From Siccirubricoccus deserti (lineage in GTDB: Bacteria > Pseudomonadota > Alphaproteobacteria > Acetobacterales > Acetobacteraceae): 64,000 nucleotides of DNA. The notes beneath the pieces are model-generated. The model was not told the DNA's origin, made no database searches, and saw nothing but the letters and a program-made list of their open reading frames with translations. The translations under genes were made by a program, and so were the position numbers. The stretch covers positions 83,720 to 147,719 of the forward strand of contig NZ_JACOMF010000010.1 in assembly GCF_014283215.1 (NCBI RefSeq), read 5' to 3'. Of the stretch, positions 28,533 through 37,382 are shown one piece after another; positions within the stretch are counted from its first letter, which is position 1; every line of letters starts with the position of its first letter.

Positions 28533-28897
28533 CGGCTTTCCTCCTCCGTCCAGGGCGGCTTGCGTCCATGCCTGAACGCCAGTCCGCCGCAGCTCATTGT
28601 TTGCAGGGCGGATTCATGCTGCGGGATGTCACGTCCCTCCGCAGTCCGCTCTGGCCGGTGACGATTCCATGCCAGCGCGCTGCCGGAAAGACCCATAGAC
28701 AGTCAGGCCCGCCGCCTTGGGCTCCAGCTGCGGGACGCGGCAAGCGATGGCAGACAGGCGTGGCGGCAAGCGGCAGCAGAAGGACCCTGAGATCATCGCG
28801 GCAGGGCGGTCCGCGGCTTGTTGTCGCGTCCGCGCGCTGGCACATCCCGGGCCTGACGGAATGGCGTACAACGCCGGCCTCTGGAGGATCATGCACG
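28533..28897. other. Intergenic region between divergent genes
   Basis: About 365 bases between the HD-hydrolase start (minus) and a small plus-strand gene. Open frames exist on both strands but none has protein-like composition or a ribosome binding site. It presumably holds both promoters; I could not place hexamers. Confidence 0.4.
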
Positions 28898-29110
28898 ATG
28901 ACGGAACTCGGCCCCTTCTACCTCCGCTGGCGCTCCGGCCGCCCGGCGCCGGAAGAGGAGACATTCGAGACCCTCGACGCCGCCCTGGACGCGGTCGAGG
29001 CCCGCTGGGCCGAGTTGCAGCACCAGGCGCCGCAGATCCTCGACCGCCGCCGCGTGCTGCGCGCCAGCACCACCGAATTGCAGGGGCTGATGGAGGCGGA
29101 GGCGCCGTGA
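28898..29110 (+). CDS. Small acidic hypothetical protein
   Basis: A 70-aa protein that I do not recognise. It is acidic and Glu/Ala-rich, with an amphipathic helix around residues 24-42 (TLDAALDAVEARWAEL) followed by RRRVLRASTTELQGL. GGAGG sits 9 bases upstream of the ATG at 28898, whereas an alternative ATG at 28891 would be too close to it. Codon usage matches the neighbours. It is followed after 49 bases by a coiled-coil protein gene in the same direction, so the two may form a small operon. Confidence 0.6.
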   Translation: MTELGPFYLRWRSGRPAPEEETFETLDAALDAVEARWAELQHQAPQILDRRRVLRASTTELQGLMEAEAP

Positions 29111-29159
29111 TCGCCGTCCGGCGCGGCGGGCCAGCGGGGTTGGTGCGGGCGATGGCAGG

Positions 29160-29495
29160 ATGAGCCGCCGCCCCCGCTCCAAGACGGCAGGCCCCAAGGG
29201 CGCCCACAGCTTCGCCGAACTCAAGCTGGAAATCACCCAACTCCAACGCGAGCTGACGCGGGCCGAGGCCAGGATCCGGCAGCTCGAAGGCGGCGGCGCC
29301 GACCCGATGGTGGCGAAGCGGCTGGCGGAGCTCGAGGAGGGGCAGAAGATCGCCCGCGGGTTGGCGGTGGATGCCGCCGTCGCCCGCTCCCGCGCCGAGG
29401 CCGAGCTGAAGGCGCTGCGCGACGCGATCAGCAAGGCGACCGGCTTCAACGGCTGGCTGCTGCGCCGGGCGCAGAAGCGCCTCGGAAAGGGCTAG
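29160..29495 (+). CDS. Coiled-coil hypothetical protein
   Basis: A 111-aa protein with a basic N-terminus (MSRRPRSKTAGPKG) followed by a heptad-rich coiled coil (about residues 18-92: SFAELKLEITQLQRELTRAEAR and continuing), and a basic C-terminal tail RRAQKRLGKG. No enzymatic motif is visible. It could be a small scaffolding or nucleic-acid-associated protein. The start overlaps a weak upstream AGGA; no better start is available. Same direction as the 70-aa gene upstream. Confidence 0.55.
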   Translation: MSRRPRSKTAGPKGAHSFAELKLEITQLQRELTRAEARIRQLEGGGADPMVAKRLAELEEGQKIARGLAVDAAVARSRAEAELKALRDAISKATGFNGWLLRRAQKRLGKG

Positions 29496-29596
29496 AGCGA
29501 ACCGTGGAGGACATGCCCGCCCCTGGGTGGGAAGCCGCCCTATGAACAATACGCTACAGCAGGTTGGTGTTCGGACATGAACGCAATCCGCTGTAG
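29492..29596. repeat. CTAGAGC/CTACAGC palindromic intergenic element
   Basis: A CTAGAGC heptamer starts at 29492, overlapping the stop of the coiled-coil gene, and a near-palindrome with CTACAGC (29554-29560) and GCTGTAG (29590-29596) ends follows. The arms share CTACAGC plus a degenerate GGATTG/AGGTTG-GTTC continuation. Similar CTAGAGC-ended units occur at 44066 and 50811, so I read this as a member of a dispersed palindromic family. Confidence 0.4.
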
Positions 29597-29807
29597 CCGG
29601 CTCCTGTCCTCCTGCGGGAAGCGAATGGAAGTCCCGGCACCGCGGCGGTCAGCATGGTGCCGAGCAGCGCCAGCACGTAACCTCGGATCGCCAGCAGGCC
29701 GGCTTCAGGTCGTGTGACCCGCGGCGGGAAGGCGGTATTTCCATCTCGACCAGGGAGGCCCGTCCCATGCAGAACCCAAGCCGCGTGATCCTTGCCCAGA
29801 GGCTGGG
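29597..29807. other. Intergenic region, no gene seen
   Basis: About 210 bases with no convincing gene before the PPC-domain protein. A 14-codon frame from an ATG at 29767 ends just before the TTG start of that gene and could be a leader peptide, but nothing else supports it. Confidence 0.3.
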
Positions 29808-30686
29808 TTGACCCAGGCAGCCGGCGCACGGCGCCTGCCGCAGCCCGGGCCGGCGCTGGAGCCACGGCTTGAGAGCGTGCCGGGCCAGGCGCTGCCGCTG
29901 GCCTTCGCCCTCTCCCCTGGCCTGACGCTGCTGGAGGCGGTGGGCCGGCCGCTGCGGGAGGCCGGCTTCGCCCATGCCATGGTGACGCTGGAGGGCGGCA
30001 GCTTCGGCCCCTTCGCCTATGTGCTGCCGGCACCCTCGCCGGATGCCGCACATGCCGCCTGGTACAGCGCGACGCAGGCGCCACCCGGCGGCGCCAGGCT
30101 GGAGCGGGCCAACATCACCTTCGGCCTGCGCGACGGCCAGCCCTGGCTGCATTGCCATGCCATCTGGCAGGAGGCGGCCGGGCGCCGCGCTGGCCATGTG
30201 CTGCCGGAGGAGAGCATCCTGGCCGCGCCCATGGCGGCCCGCGCCTGGGGCCTGTCGGGCATCGGCTTCCTGGCGGAGCCGGATGCGGAGACGAATTTCA
30301 CCCTGTTCCATCCGGTGCCGGACGCAGTCCGGGCGCTGCCGGCCGGCGCGGCACGGGTGATCGCGCTGCGGATCCGACCGAACGAGGATGTGGTGACGGC
30401 GCTGGAAGTCACCTGCCGTCGGCATGGCTTCGCCGGCGCGGTGCTGCGCGGCAGCGTCGGCAGCCTGGTCGGGTCTGCCTTCGCGCACGGCGGGATGGTC
30501 GCGGACCATGCGACGGAGATCCTGGTGACCGATGGCCGGGTTTCGGCCGATCGCGCCGGCCAGCTGCGGGCGGAGCTGGCGGTCGCGGTCGCGGATATGC
30601 GCGGCCACGTGCATGAAGGCGCGCTGTTGCAGGGCGTGAACCCGGTCTGCATCACCTTCGAGGGGCTGCTGGAGGAGGTGGCGTAG
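29808..30686 (+). CDS. Tandem PPC/DUF296-domain protein (TTG start)
   Basis: A 292-aa protein with two copies of the PPC (DUF296) fold, roughly residues 30-160 and 170-290. Each half has the strand-rich pattern with paired His/Gly residues, for example GLRDGQPWLHCHAIW in the first and RGSVGSLVGSAFAHGG in the second. In plants PPC domains follow AT-hooks; in bacteria they stand alone and the function is unclear. The apparent start is TTG, with no ATG upstream before the domain; a shorter start is possible. No partner gene is evident next to it. Confidence 0.7.
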   Translation: MTQAAGARRLPQPGPALEPRLESVPGQALPLAFALSPGLTLLEAVGRPLREAGFAHAMVTLEGGSFGPFAYVLPAPSPDAAHAAWYSATQAPPGGARLERANITFGLRDGQPWLHCHAIWQEAAGRRAGHVLPEESILAAPMAARAWGLSGIGFLAEPDAETNFTLFHPVPDAVRALPAGAARVIALRIRPNEDVVTALEVTCRRHGFAGAVLRGSVGSLVGSAFAHGGMVADHATEILVTDGRVSADRAGQLRAELAVAVADMRGHVHEGALLQGVNPVCITFEGLLEEVA

Positions 30687-30968
30687 GCGTATCGCACCCG
30701 GGATGGCTGCATGCCGGGTGACGATGCGGCGAAGGGCGGGCCTGGATCGGCATCGTGGTTGCCGGCCCGGAACCGGCGGCCCGCGCAGCCGCTTCCACAG
30801 CGGAGGCGGCATGGCCGAGCAGATGAGGATCAGCGAACCGCCGGTGGCATCCGGCGGCCGGGACTCGCCGGACGGCATGGCGGTGATGCTGGGGTGGGAG
30901 GGCCATGCGCGCCGCAGCCATGCGCCAGCGGCCAAGCCCATCCCACTGCGAATGCTGCGGAGGGCCTG

Positions 30969-31883
30969 ATGCGGCGGCGCTGGCTCTGGTTGCTGCTCGT
31001 CGCGGGCGCGCTGGCCAGTGCGGCGGCAGCCTGGGTGCTCAGCGCGCCGCGCCTGCGCTTCGGGCCGGAGGCGGCGGCGCAATTCGAGAATGGTGATGCG
31101 GCGCGGGGGCGGATTCTCTTCGCCGCCGGCGACTGCGCCTCCTGCCACGCCTCGCCCGGCCAGCCCGACCGGCTGCAGCTCGGCGGCGGCATGGCGCTGG
31201 CGTCGCAGCTTGGCACCTTCCGCCCGCCCAACATCTCGCCGGATCCGGAGGACGGCATCGGCCGCTGGCGCGGCATTGATCTGGCGAATGCGCTGATGGC
31301 AGGGGTCTCGCCGGACGGGCGGCATTACTACCCCGCGCTCCCCTATATCGGCTATGCGCGGATGCAGCCGCAGGACATCGCGGACCTCTGGGCCTATCTG
31401 CGCAGCCTGTCGCCGGTCGCCGGCCGCGCACCGCCGCATGACCTCGCCTTCCCGCTGACCATCCGTCGCCCGATCGGCCTGTGGAAACGGATCTACCTGG
31501 ACGAGACGCCGCTCCTGCCCGATCCGTCCCGGGACGCGGCCTGGAACCGGGGGCACTACCTGGTGGAGGCGGTGGCGCATTGCGCCGAATGCCATGCAAG
31601 CCGCGGCCCGCTGCTGGCGGTGCGGGAGGCGACGCGGCTCGCCGGCGGCCCGGACCAGGAGGGCACGGGCTTCGTGCCGAACATCACCCCGGCGCGGCTC
31701 GGCGGTTGGAGCGAGGCGGATTTCGTCGAACTGCTGACCACCGGCCGCAGCCCGGAAGGACGGCAGGCGCGCTCCTCCATGGCCGATGTGGTGATCAATA
31801 CGGCGGAGTTGCCGATCGAGGACCGGCGGGCGATTGCGCGGTATCTGAAGGCGCAGCCGCCACGGCCGACGCCGCGGCCCTGA
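30969..31883 (+). CDS. Membrane-anchored diheme cytochrome c
   Basis: A 304-aa cytochrome c with one N-terminal membrane anchor (residues about 5-25) and two class I heme-binding motifs: CASCH near residue 57 and CAECH near 205. Each is followed by a domain with a likely axial Met. The architecture resembles the cytochrome subunits that pass electrons from periplasmic dehydrogenases. It stands at the head of the ACIII/caa3 cluster (128 bases before actA) and may feed electrons into it. GGAGGG just upstream supports the ATG. It is not a standard subunit of alternative complex III. Confidence 0.85.
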   Translation: MRRRWLWLLLVAGALASAAAAWVLSAPRLRFGPEAAAQFENGDAARGRILFAAGDCASCHASPGQPDRLQLGGGMALASQLGTFRPPNISPDPEDGIGRWRGIDLANALMAGVSPDGRHYYPALPYIGYARMQPQDIADLWAYLRSLSPVAGRAPPHDLAFPLTIRRPIGLWKRIYLDETPLLPDPSRDAAWNRGHYLVEAVAHCAECHASRGPLLAVREATRLAGGPDQEGTGFVPNITPARLGGWSEADFVELLTTGRSPEGRQARSSMADVVINTAELPIEDRRAIARYLKAQPPRPTPRP

Positions 31884-32010
31884 CGAGACGCTATCGGAGG
31901 AATCCCGGCGCATCGAGGGCACCGCCGCCGGGATCGCCTCGAAACGCCGTGCCGCGCCAACCGCTGCCGCTGCCGCGCGTTGGTCGCGCGAGCAGGCGGC
32001 GGCACAGGGC

Positions 32011-32622
32011 ATGCAGCAACTCTTCTCCGCACGGGCCGACCGGCGGCTGCGCTTCGGCATGCTGGCCGGTGCCATCGGCCTGGGCGCGCTCGGCCTCGCG
32101 GCCTGGACCCTTGCCCGTTCCGACCGCGCCTGGGGCGTCGGTGTCGCCGCGCCGCAGCCCGTCCCGTTCAGCCATGCCGTCCATGCCGGGGGCCTCGGTC
32201 TCGACTGCCGCTACTGCCATGCAACGGTGGAGCGTGCGGCCTCCGCCGGGATGCCGACCGCCGAGACATGCCTCGGCTGCCATCGCCAGGTCTGGAGCGT
32301 CTCGGCCCAATTCGCGCCGCTTGAGACCGCCCTTTCCCTCGGCGGCTCCATCGCCTGGTCCTCCGTGCACCGGCTGCCGGAACATGTGCGCATCCACCAC
32401 GGCGCGCATGTCGCGGCCGGCGTCGCATGCGGGACCTGTCACGGCGTGGTCGAGGCCATGCCGCGCACCGTGAAGATCGAGACCATGTCCATGGGCTGGT
32501 GCCTCGACTGCCACCGCGGCGCCGTGGCCGGTTCGGCCGCCGCCCGGGCCGGCCACGACGCTTATACCCATTTCGGCATCGCGCTTCCGCCGCTCACACG
32601 CTGCTCCACCTGCCACCGCTGA
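32011..32622 (+). CDS. actA: Alternative complex III subunit ActA, pentaheme cytochrome c
   Basis: A 203-aa membrane-anchored multiheme protein. A single N-terminal transmembrane helix (residues about 17-37) leads to a periplasmic part with five CxxCH motifs: CRYCH, CLGCH, CGTCH, CLDCH and CSTCH, the last at the very C-terminus. Many additional His residues can serve as axial ligands. This matches ActA, the pentaheme subunit of alternative complex III (quinol:cytochrome c/caa3 oxidoreductase). Unusually it is separated from actB-F by a complete caa3-oxidase module of about 5 kb. Confidence 0.88.
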   Translation: MQQLFSARADRRLRFGMLAGAIGLGALGLAAWTLARSDRAWGVGVAAPQPVPFSHAVHAGGLGLDCRYCHATVERAASAGMPTAETCLGCHRQVWSVSAQFAPLETALSLGGSIAWSSVHRLPEHVRIHHGAHVAAGVACGTCHGVVEAMPRTVKIETMSMGWCLDCHRGAVAGSAAARAGHDAYTHFGIALPPLTRCSTCHR

Positions 32623-32702
32623 GAATTCCTCCGCGGATCCAGGGCACCTTTGCCGGCTGCTTGCGTTCTTCCGGGGCCGCTGCCCGGCCGGGAGAGCAAC
32701 GG

Positions 32703-33476
32703 ATGCGGGAATTCGGGCCCGACACGCCCTATTGCGGCGCGCCGCCCCTGCCGGGTGCGGTGCCCTGGAATGTCGATCCCTGGCTGATGGCGGGGCTCGC
32801 CGTGACGTTGCTGTTGGCCTGGGGCCCGGCGGGCCGCGGCGGCGACCGGCGCCTGTTGCTGGCGGGCTGGGCGGCGCTTGCCGCAGCGCTGCTCTCGCCG
32901 CTCTGCAACCTCTCGGTCGCGCTTTTCTCGGCACGTGTGGCGCAGCATCTGGTGCTGCTGGTGGCGGTGGCGCCGCTGCTTGCCCTCGGCCTCCCCCTGC
33001 CACGCCGGGCAGCGGCGCCGGGGGGGCTGGCGCTCGCCGCCGCCGCCTTCGCCCTCGCGCTCTGGGCCTGGCACCTGCCCGGCCCCTATGGCGTCACCTT
33101 CCGCTCCGATGCCGTCTACTGGGCAATGCAGCTCTCGCTGCTCGGCAGCGGCGTCTGGCTCTGGCGCGGATTGCTGCTGGGCGCGGCGGCGCGGCCGGAA
33201 GCGGCGCTGCTTGCCGGGCTGGCGACGGCGGCGCAGAGCGGCGCACTCGGCGCCGTTCTGACCTTCGCCCCGCGCCCGCTGTTTGCCGAGCATGCCACGA
33301 CGACCCTCGCCTGGGGCTTCTCGCCGCTTGAGGACCAGCAACTCGGCGGGCTGCTGATGTGGGTGCCGGGCGGAATCGCCTTCGCCGCCGTCTCCCTCCT
33401 GGCGCTCGGCCCGGCCCTCATTCGCGATGGCACCAGGCCGCACGCCGGATCCCTCCCCTGGGCCGGCCGCAGGTGA
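32703..33476 (+). CDS. ctaG: CtaG-type cytochrome c oxidase assembly protein
   Basis: A 257-aa protein of the caa3-type CtaG family (integral membrane; distinct from the Cox11-type CtaG). About six hydrophobic helices are visible; conserved His/Trp motifs occur in the helices (ARVAQHLVLL, WAWHLPGPYG). The family is required for assembly, probably copper delivery, of caa3 oxidases. The TGA overlaps the coxB ATG by one base (TGATG), so translation is coupled to the oxidase genes, which fits its role. Confidence 0.88.
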   Translation: MREFGPDTPYCGAPPLPGAVPWNVDPWLMAGLAVTLLLAWGPAGRGGDRRLLLAGWAALAAALLSPLCNLSVALFSARVAQHLVLLVAVAPLLALGLPLPRRAAAPGGLALAAAAFALALWAWHLPGPYGVTFRSDAVYWAMQLSLLGSGVWLWRGLLLGAAARPEAALLAGLATAAQSGALGAVLTFAPRPLFAEHATTTLAWGFSPLEDQQLGGLLMWVPGGIAFAAVSLLALGPALIRDGTRPHAGSLPWAGRR

Positions 33477-34462
33477 TGCGGCTGCGGCGGCTGCTGCCCG
33501 CCCTTGCGCTCACAGCGTGCAGCGGCGTGCAGACTCCGCTCGAACCCTGGGGCGTCCAGGCCGGGCTGATCGCGCAGCTTACCTGGCTGCTGTTCGGTGG
33601 CGGGGCGGCGATCTTCGCCCTGGTGCTCGGGCTGCTCGCCTTCGCCGTGCTGGCGCCGGCGCGGCTGCGCCGCGCCTTCGCCTCCCGCCGCTTCGTGCTG
33701 CTGGGCGGCATCGCCTTCCCGGCCGTCACCCTGGCCGTACTGCTGGCGCATAGCATGGGCATCTCCCGCGCCCTGGTGCTGCCGGAGACGGAACGGCCGC
33801 TGCGCATCGAGGTCATCGGCCGGCAGTACTGGTGGGAGGTCCGCTACCCCGATACCGGAGAGGGCCCGGGAGACATGGCGGTGACGGCGAATGAGATCCA
33901 CCTGCCGGTGGGGCGGGAGGTGGAGCTGCTGCTCTCTTCCGGCGACGTGATCCACTCCCTCTGGCTGCCCAACCTGCAGGGCAAGCTGGACATGATCCCG
34001 GGGCGGGTGAACCGGATGCGGCTGCGCGCCGACCGGCCCGGCACGCTGCGCGGCCAGTGCACGGAATTCTGCGGGTTGCAGCATGCGCTGATGGCATTCT
34101 GGGCAGTGGTGCAGGAGCCGGCGGAGTTCGATGCCTGGCTCGCGCGGCAGCAGGCGCCGGTGCCGCCGCCACGGACGGCGGAGCAGGCGCGCGGCATGCA
34201 GGTGTTCGGGGAGGCCGGCTGCGGCGCCTGCCACGCGGTGCGCGGCACGGCGTGGCAGGGGCGGCTCGGCCCCGACCTGTCGCGCATCGGCTCGCGCCTC
34301 TCGCTCGGCGCCGGGCTGCACGAGGTGCACCGCGCGACCTTGGCGGGCTGGATCGCCGGCACGCAGGACATCAAGCCGGGCAATTCCATGCCGGCCTATG
34401 GCCGCACCCTGTCGGGCGAGGATCTGCTGGCGCTGGCCGCCTGGCTGGAGGCGCTGCGCTGA
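33476..34462 (+). CDS. ctaC: caa3-type cytochrome c oxidase subunit II with fused cytochrome c
   Basis: A 328-aa subunit II lipoprotein: lipobox LTAC near residue 14, two transmembrane helices (about 28-58 and 72-92), then the CuA domain with GQCTEFCGLQHALM (near residue 193), which holds the Cys/His/Met ligands. A C-terminal class I cytochrome c domain follows with CGACH near residue 246 and a likely axial Met in NSMPAYG, as in caa3-type enzymes. The start overlaps the ctaG stop and its stop overlaps the next gene start, both as TGATG. Confidence 0.93.
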   Translation: MRLRRLLPALALTACSGVQTPLEPWGVQAGLIAQLTWLLFGGGAAIFALVLGLLAFAVLAPARLRRAFASRRFVLLGGIAFPAVTLAVLLAHSMGISRALVLPETERPLRIEVIGRQYWWEVRYPDTGEGPGDMAVTANEIHLPVGREVELLLSSGDVIHSLWLPNLQGKLDMIPGRVNRMRLRADRPGTLRGQCTEFCGLQHALMAFWAVVQEPAEFDAWLARQQAPVPPPRTAEQARGMQVFGEAGCGACHAVRGTAWQGRLGPDLSRIGSRLSLGAGLHEVHRATLAGWIAGTQDIKPGNSMPAYGRTLSGEDLLALAAWLEALR

Positions 34463-37005
34463 TGGACACCAACCCGCCACGCGCGGCGACCGACCTGCCC
34501 AATCCCCTGCCGCGGCCGGAGGCCGAGCTCGCCGCGCTGGAGGCGGTGTGGGAGAGCCCGCGCGGCTGGCGCCGCATCACCGAGATCAACAACAACTTCA
34601 TCGGCCCGCTCTTCGTCGGTACGGCGCTGCTCTTCTTCCTGCTCGCCGGCCTGCTCGCCCTGGTCATCCGTGCCCAGCTCGCCTGGCCGGGCCTGACACT
34701 GGTGGATCCGGCCACCTACAACCAGCTCTTCACCATGCATGGCACGGTGATGATGTTCCTCTTCGCCGTGCCGGCGGTGGAGGCCGTCGCCATCGCCCTG
34801 CTGCCCGCCATGCTGGGCGCGCGGGAACTGCCTTTCCCGCGCCTCGGCGCCTACGCCTACCTGATCTACGCCATCGGCGGGCTCAGCTTCTATTGCAGCA
34901 TCTTCTTCGGCATCGCGCCGGACGGCGGCTGGTTCATGTACCCGCCGCTGACCAGCAAGGAGAACAGCCCGGGCGTCAACACCGACATGTACCTGCTCGG
35001 CATCGGATTCATCGAAATCTCGGCCATCGCCGGGGCGATCGAGCTGATCGTCGGCATCCTCCGTTGCCGCGCGCCCGGCATGACATTGGGGCGGATGCCG
35101 ATCTTCGCCTGGGCCATGCTGGTCTTCGCCGCCATGGTCATCTTCGCCTTCCCCGCGGTGATCGTGGCGAGCACGCTGCTGGAGCTGGAGCGCGCCTTCG
35201 ACTGGCCCTTCTTCCTGCCGGAACGCGGCGGCGACCCGCTGCTCTGGCAGCACCTCTTCTGGTTCTTCGGCCACCCGGAGGTCTACGTCATCTTCCTCCC
35301 CGCCGCCGGCATGGTCTCGATGATCGTGCCGGCCATGGCGCGCACGCCGCTGGTCGCGCATTCGCTGGTGGTTCTGGCGCTGGTCGGCACCGGCTTCCTC
35401 AGCTTCGGGCTCTGGGTGCACCACATGTACACCACGGGGATCCCGGCCCTCTCCCTCGCCTTCTTCGCCGCCGCGGGATTTGCGGTCTCCATCCCCTCGG
35501 GCCTGCAGGTCTTCGCCTGGATCGCCACCTTCGCCGCGGCGCCTCGGCGCATCCGCTTCGACACGCCGACCCTTTTCATCCTCGGCTTCCTCTTCATCTT
35601 CGTGCTCGGCGGCCTGACCGGCGTCATGGTCTCGGTCACGCCCTTCGACTGGCAGGCGCATGACACCTACTTCATCGTCGCGCACCTGCACTACGTGCTG
35701 ATCGGCGGCATGGTCTTCCCGCTGCTCGGCGCGCTCTACTACTGGGCACCCACGCTCGGCCGACCGCTTTCGGAACGGCTCGGCAAATGGGCCTTCTGGC
35801 TGCTCTTCCTCGGCACCAACGTGACCTTCTTCCCGATGCACATCAGCGGCCTCGCCGGCATGCCGCGGCGCATCTACACCTATCCCGCAGGCTTCGGGCT
35901 GGAGGTCTGGAACGCAGTTTCCTCGGCCGGCGCCGCCATGGCGGCGGCCGGCGCGGCGGTGCTGCTGCTCGACGTCGCGAAGAACTTCCGGCTCGGCGGC
36001 GAGCAGAGCAGCCCCTGGCGGGCCGGTACGCTGGAATGGGTGACCAACACCAATTACGGCCCGCGCAGCATCCCGCGCGTGCGCGACCGCTACCCGCTCT
36101 GGTCGGAGCCCGGCCTGGCGAAGGAGGTGGAGGCGGGCGGCCACTACCTGCCCTTCACCGCGACCGGCCGGCGGGAGACGCTGATCACCAGCCCTGCCGA
36201 GGCCGAGCCGCAATATGTCGCGGTGCTGCCGGGCGTGGGCTGGGGACATGTCGTCGCCGCCATCGGCACGGCCGGCTTCTTCCTCAGCCTCACCGGCGAG
36301 TTCCTGATCGAGGCTGCGCTGTTCTTCGCCCTTGCGCTCGGCGGCATCCTTGCCTGGCTCTGGCAGGGCAGCGATCCCGGGCCGCTTCCGCCGCGCGAGG
36401 CGGATATCGGCGGCGGCATCGTGGTGCCTACCTATGCGACGGGCGCCGTCTCCACCGCCTCCTGGGCGATGGTCTGCCTGATGCTGGTGCAGGGCACCGC
36501 TTATGCCTGCCTGCTTGGCAGCTATCTCTTCCTCTGGCTGGTCAATGGCGATGCCATGTGGCCGCCGCCCGGCCAAGGGCTGCCGGTGGCAGGCTTCGGC
36601 CTCGCCGCCCTCGGCTTCTATGCCGCCGGCGCGGCCTCGCTCCAGGCGGCCGCCCGGTTGCTCGCCGGGCGCTCGCCTTGGCCGCACCGCCTCGCCCTTG
36701 CCCTTGCCGCGCTGCTGCTTCTCGCCGGCACGGCCGCGGATGGCTGGGCGCTGTGGCAGGGCGGGGTGCGGCCCAGCCTGCATGCCTATGGCGCCGCATC
36801 CTGGGCGCTCTTCGCCTGGCAGGGGATGCATGCGGCGATCGCCCTGCTGATGGCGGGCTACACCCTCGCGCGCTCCCTCGCCCGGCTGCTGGATGCGGAG
36901 CGGCGGCAGGCGATGGACGTCACCCGGCTGTTCTGGATTTACACCGCCGGCCAGGGCGCGGTCGGCCTCGCCCTGCTGCACCTCTTCCCACGGCTGCTGG
37001 CATGA
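34462..37005 (+). CDS. ctaDE: Cytochrome c oxidase subunit I-III fusion
   Basis: The 847-aa protein joins subunit I (about residues 30-570) to a subunit III-like region (about 640-845). Subunit I has the low-spin heme His in TMHGTVMMF, the active-site FGHPEVY with the His-Tyr pair and the proton-channel Glu of A1-type oxidases, and HHMYTTG with the paired CuB His. The C-terminal portion has the five to six-helix pattern of subunit III (YATGAVSTASWAMVCLML and following). Fused I-III forms exist in other caa3 oxidases. The stop overlaps the following small membrane protein by ATGA. Confidence 0.92.
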   Translation: MDTNPPRAATDLPNPLPRPEAELAALEAVWESPRGWRRITEINNNFIGPLFVGTALLFFLLAGLLALVIRAQLAWPGLTLVDPATYNQLFTMHGTVMMFLFAVPAVEAVAIALLPAMLGARELPFPRLGAYAYLIYAIGGLSFYCSIFFGIAPDGGWFMYPPLTSKENSPGVNTDMYLLGIGFIEISAIAGAIELIVGILRCRAPGMTLGRMPIFAWAMLVFAAMVIFAFPAVIVASTLLELERAFDWPFFLPERGGDPLLWQHLFWFFGHPEVYVIFLPAAGMVSMIVPAMARTPLVAHSLVVLALVGTGFLSFGLWVHHMYTTGIPALSLAFFAAAGFAVSIPSGLQVFAWIATFAAAPRRIRFDTPTLFILGFLFIFVLGGLTGVMVSVTPFDWQAHDTYFIVAHLHYVLIGGMVFPLLGALYYWAPTLGRPLSERLGKWAFWLLFLGTNVTFFPMHISGLAGMPRRIYTYPAGFGLEVWNAVSSAGAAMAAAGAAVLLLDVAKNFRLGGEQSSPWRAGTLEWVTNTNYGPRSIPRVRDRYPLWSEPGLAKEVEAGGHYLPFTATGRRETLITSPAEAEPQYVAVLPGVGWGHVVAAIGTAGFFLSLTGEFLIEAALFFALALGGILAWLWQGSDPGPLPPREADIGGGIVVPTYATGAVSTASWAMVCLMLVQGTAYACLLGSYLFLWLVNGDAMWPPPGQGLPVAGFGLAALGFYAAGAASLQAAARLLAGRSPWPHRLALALAALLLLAGTAADGWALWQGGVRPSLHAYGAASWALFAWQGMHAAIALLMAGYTLARSLARLLDAERRQAMDVTRLFWIYTAGQGAVGLALLHLFPRLLA

Positions 37006-37382
37006 ACGCCGCGCGCGACACCAGCCCCGCCTTCGAGGTGCTGCGCAGCGCGGCCGGCCTGGCACTCTGGGCGGGGCACTTCGGCGTGATCTACGCCGTC
37101 AACGCCTTCGCCTGCGAGCGCGGCCTGGCGGGCACGCGGCTGTTCGGCCTGCCCTGGGTGCCGGCGGTGGTCGGCCTCGCGACGCTCGCCGCCCTGCTGC
37201 CGCTCGGCCTCATCCTGTGGTCGGTAATGTCGCGACTTGATCAACCACTGGCCGAGGGCGGCGAGGCGGAGCCGCGCTTCACCCGCTGGTTCGCCGCCGC
37301 CACCAGCAGCTACGCCATCCTCGCCGTGCTGTTCCAGGCGGCGCCGGCCGTGATCGTGCCGTCATGCGGGCCGGTTCATTGA
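37002..37382 (+). CDS. Small oxidase-cluster membrane protein
   Basis: A 126-aa protein with three hydrophobic segments (about residues 13-35, 48-75, 97-118) and no recognisable heme or metal motif. It starts inside the TGA of the subunit I-III fusion and follows the oxidase genes without a gap, so it is probably a small oxidase subunit (subunit IV-like) or assembly factor. The gene overlaps the convergent cytochrome c gene by 7 bases at its 3' end. Confidence 0.65.
   Translation: MNAARDTSPAFEVLRSAAGLALWAGHFGVIYAVNAFACERGLAGTRLFGLPWVPAVVGLATLAALLPLGLILWSVMSRLDQPLAEGGEAEPRFTRWFAAATSSYAILAVLFQAAPAVIVPSCGPVH

Noticed and set aside
34396..37065. Very long minus-strand open frame opposite the oxidase genes (about 890 codons), and similar long antisense frames elsewhere
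   Set aside because: GC-rich coding DNA leaves antisense frames open. These have Arg/Gly/His-rich low-complexity translations, no domains and no ribosome binding sites, while the plus-strand genes are clear.
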